From: Rhynchopus euleeides
Taxonomy: Eukaryota > Euglenozoa > Diplonemea > Diplonemida > Diplonemidae
Direction: 5' to 3'
Assembly: GCA_963210315.1 (NCBI GenBank)
Contig: OY723284.1
Coordinates: 1,984,001 to 2,048,000, forward strand
Length of the DNA: 64,000 nucleotides
Below, piece by piece: positions 61,873 to 64,000 of this stretch. Below the pieces are notes generated by a model. That model ran no database searches, was not told the origin of the DNA, and worked only from the letters and a program-made list of their open reading frames with translations. Position numbers and translations under genes: made by a program. How positions within the stretch are numbered: position 1 is the first letter of the stretch; every line of letters begins with the position of its first letter.

Positions 61873-63846
61873 TTAACGCGATATGGCTGCAACCGCCGCG
61901 TATCTCGCAGGGAGGGGCGCCAGGGGGACAGGGCACGGCGATGCCACAGTGCCTCGGGTAAACTCGTCTGCTCTCTGTGCATGCGTAGGCACCCACTGAG
62001 CGGAAACGGAGATGCCCGCACCGTCCGCGGTGTCAAACAAGGCACACAACAAGTCATTCGCGAGGTAATTCTTGCTGTGGCCCTTGTTGATAGCTGCCAC
62101 CGCTGCCGTGTTGTCCACCTGCAACCCCAACGCACAGCCCGGCCGCGTAGCGGCTGCGAGGCGTGTCGCCTGGAGCGCTGCGAAGAGCTCTTTGACATAT
62201 ATATGGTGGGCGAGGGGTTCATCAAAACAGCCCTGGACAATCGGCTCGGGGTCTAACTCCAGAAGGGCTGCCCATTCTGTGTCGGAAGCGTCAGACCACG
62301 CCGTGACCGAGGGCCCCGAAGCCCCTGCCTCAACCCACACATTCTGGCCCAGATCGGCCGAAATCAGAGAAAGATCAGCGAGAACAGAGGGGGGGATGTC
62401 GAGAGGGCGGTCCCACTGCTCCGGTTCCGCAACCAGCTTGGCCGCGGATCTCCTGAGGAAGGCGAGGGAGGCGCGGAAGTAGCAGAGACGCCTCTGCGTC
62501 GAGAACAGAAACCAAATCATACCGCCGAAAACCTTGTAGAACTCCCGGGAAGTAGCCCTGTTCTCGCGAACCGCCGCCACGGCCGCCGAGGCAAGGAATT
62601 TCGACACCCAATCGGGGTCCGACCTGAAGCGCTTAGGCGACGACTCCAGATCAAATTCCAACCCCAAGGCGATGAACCGCGACTGCGGTGTGCCGAACTC
62701 CGCACCCTCGTTGAGCTCGGCGCCCACCGACTCGGCCTTGCCGAGGAATCGGGCGTATCTCTCGGCTGCATCCTCCCGGCTATCTCCAACCACAAACCAG
62801 TTGTCCACCCAAGACAGCCCATCCTCCAGGGGGAGAAGCACGCGTGAGGCCCTCTGCGCGATGCACGGCGCCCAGCTCCAGCCCATGCACATCACCCGCA
62901 GCGAGGTGCGCCGAAACGGGCCCCGCTCCCCAGCCAGATTCACCCCGAAGAAGTCGCGGACCCCGTCCCCCAGGGGGAACTGGTAGAACCAGCTCTTCCC
63001 GTCAGCCTGCACCACGAATTCGGCCGCCAGGAACCTCCGGACCACCTCGTGGATCGACGGGAGGAGCATCGGTGGTGGGTCCCGCATCAGCCGGTTCAGC
63101 TTTCGCCCGTCGCATACCAAACGCAGCAGCCCGCTCTTTTTCTCCACGGTGAACGCCGGGAGGACCACCTTCGGCGCGTCTGCCAACCCCAGCACCCCCC
63201 ACTCCGAGAGGTTATCCCAGTGCCGCAGCATGTGCCTCGAGGTCCCGCGCGAAAGAGGCCTGTCGCCCAGATCCACGCCCGGTCGCATGGCCCGCAGGAA
63301 AGCGCCCCGGTCCCGAATCACGTCGATAACCCCTGACAGGATCCCCTCGGAATCCAAAGCCTCTAAGGCGTCGAGGTTCAGACGTGACGTCGATATGGGG
63401 GCCAGCTCCCCCGTGGGGCCACCCCGCGCCGAGGGCGGGCCAAGATGCCGCCCCTCCACCGTCACCCGCGCTTCCCTCGCGTACGTCGCGTTGACGTCCG
63501 GCGAGTAGGAGTCGTCGCCGACCCTCCGAGGAAGAGGAGGAGGAGGGGGCGGCCGTGGCGGCGGTGGAGGCGGAGGCGGAGGTGGAGGCGGTAGCGTGGG
63601 AGGCGGCCTGGGCCGAGGGGTCGCCGGCGGGGAAGGCGTGCCTGGGGGCTCGTACGCCACGCACGCCGTCCTCAGGAGCTTCCCAGGGAAGGCAGGGCAA
63701 AGAGCGACCCCCGGGATAGCCCCCGGTCGAGCACCATTGATGTGGAGGCCGTCTGCCTCGCCAGCTTCAGCTTCCCCGCCGGGAGGTACCTGGCCAGGGC
63801 GTCCAGGGAGCTGTGGCGGGACAGCTGCCGAAGCGACTCCAGGCAC
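61873..63846 (-). CDS. Reverse transcriptase/RNase H of the second YR element
   Basis: Open frame of about 657 codons with no ATG near its start, so its N-terminus is uncertain. A Pro-rich linker (near 63530-63600) precedes the RT: FTVEKKSGLLRLVCDGRKLN, VVQADGKSWFYQFPLGDG, MCMGWSWAPCIAQRAS and WVDN at 62800-62811 in place of YxDD. RNase H: WSDASDTEW, YVKELFAAL, LQVDNTAA and QRADEFTRG, giving D-E-D-D. Relative to the preceding YR frame it is in -1, as in the element at 49.9 kb. Third positions are extremely G/C-rich, more than in the first element. Confidence 0.85.
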   Translation of the reverse strand: MPGVASAAVPPQLPGRPGQVPPGGEAEAGEADGLHINGARPGAIPGVALCPAFPGKLLRTACVAYEPPGTPSPPATPRPRPPPTLPPPPPPPPPPPPRPPPPPPLPRRVGDDSYSPDVNATYAREARVTVEGRHLGPPSARGGPTGELAPISTSRLNLDALEALDSEGILSGVIDVIRDRGAFLRAMRPGVDLGDRPLSRGTSRHMLRHWDNLSEWGVLGLADAPKVVLPAFTVEKKSGLLRLVCDGRKLNRLMRDPPPMLLPSIHEVVRRFLAAEFVVQADGKSWFYQFPLGDGVRDFFGVNLAGERGPFRRTSLRVMCMGWSWAPCIAQRASRVLLPLEDGLSWVDNWFVVGDSREDAAERYARFLGKAESVGAELNEGAEFGTPQSRFIALGLEFDLESSPKRFRSDPDWVSKFLASAAVAAVRENRATSREFYKVFGGMIWFLFSTQRRLCYFRASLAFLRRSAAKLVAEPEQWDRPLDIPPSVLADLSLISADLGQNVWVEAGASGPSVTAWSDASDTEWAALLELDPEPIVQGCFDEPLAHHIYVKELFAALQATRLAAATRPGCALGLQVDNTAAVAAINKGHSKNYLANDLLCALFDTADGAGISVSAQWVPTHAQRADEFTRGTVASPCPVPLAPLPARYAAVAAISR

Positions 63847-64000
63847 AGCCCCTCTTGCAGGAGCTCCGCCAGAGCCCCCCGACGGAGGGAATGACCACTC
63901 AGCTCCGGGTCCTCCTTCTTCAGCGCCGCCACGATGCGCCGGTAGGTCGTGTCGACCACCAGCGCGCCCGCCGCCCGCCCCGAGATCGCCTCCCGCAGCA
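63672..64000 (-). CDS. Tyrosine recombinase, C-terminal part (cut by window edge)
   Basis: Frame open from the window end to the stop at 63672. It shows HSLRRG (His-x-x-Arg), LSRHSS (second His) and the ARYLP tyrosine, the C-terminal half of the catalytic tetrad; the first Arg lies outside the window. A C-terminal tail of about 35 residues follows the tyrosine. The last 175 bp overlap the RT frame. Confidence 0.85.
   Translation of the reverse strand, partial: LREAISGRAAGALVVDTTYRRIVAALKKEDPELSGHSLRRGALAELLQEGLCLESLRQLSRHSSLDALARYLPAGKLKLARQTASTSMVLDRGLSRGSLFALPSLGSS

Larger units (their letters stand above)
61521..64000 (-). mobile_element. Second tyrosine-recombinase retrotransposon family, 3' part (continues past window)
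   Basis: Read on the minus strand: YR end, RT/RNase H, then B1 (61724-61804), A2 (61602-61723) and B2 (61521-61601). The two B copies are identical over 81 bp. The matching A1 should lie beyond the window. Same gene order and repeat design as 49917-55169, but the proteins and repeats are different, so it is a separate family. Confidence 0.83.

Overview
This is a gene-sparse, GC-rich nuclear window from a single-celled eukaryote. Host genes contain short introns with GTATG(T/C) donors and YAG acceptors. A pyrimidine-rich tract followed by AG sits just before several start codons. Two tyrosine-recombinase retrotransposons have the order Gag, YR, RT/RNase H, as in the VIPER elements of kinetoplastids. 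Together these fit a euglenozoan, perhaps a diplonemid, but the assignment is an inference and no rRNA, spliced-leader or organelle sequence was seen to settle it.

Host genes, all on the + strand: the 3' end of an adenylate/guanylate cyclase (1-899, two exons); a four-exon RanBP2-type zinc-finger plus FYVE protein (3072-5465); a five-exon, roughly 1,667-residue low-complexity protein of unknown function (18429-23967); two near-identical secreted/lysosomal GH38 alpha-mannosidases (25679-28996 and 41071-44385) on a 3.47-kb duplicated block; a secreted tyrosinase with a Myxococcus-type cysteine repeat (30938-32335) between them; and an MIF4G-domain translation-factor-like protein (47178-49013).

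Mobile DNA fills most of the rest. At 5.7-7.4 kb and 33.3-39.7 kb are two elements of about 1.6 kb with inverted ends, each sitting between runs of a single base (C or G). At 7.6-10.4 kb is the 3' part of a non-LTR retrotransposon. At 11.1-15.6, 15.7-18.0 and 34.7-39.6 kb lie three copies of an AT-rich, palindromic, non-coding element with CACGGTGGG ends and 2-bp target duplications. Each carries nested pogo-like DNA transposons with CCGTAAACGG ends and TA target duplications. Two of these are full length (about 3.44 kb) and encode the same transposase; three are internally deleted copies of about 0.8 kb. The third outer copy interrupts a sequence whose unoccupied version survives at 33.3-33.5 kb, so the insertion can be read to the base.

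From 49.9 kb to the end is a cluster of tyrosine-recombinase retroelements: a complete one (49917-55169) with split direct repeats, a non-autonomous relative (56725-61524) full of minisatellites built on a TGCCC-GAG-GGGCA dyad, and the 3' half of a second autonomous family on the minus strand (61521-64000). In both autonomous elements the RT lies in the -1 frame relative to YR, and the YxDD box reads W-[IV]-D-N. In the complete element Gag and YR share one frame, separated only by a TGA.
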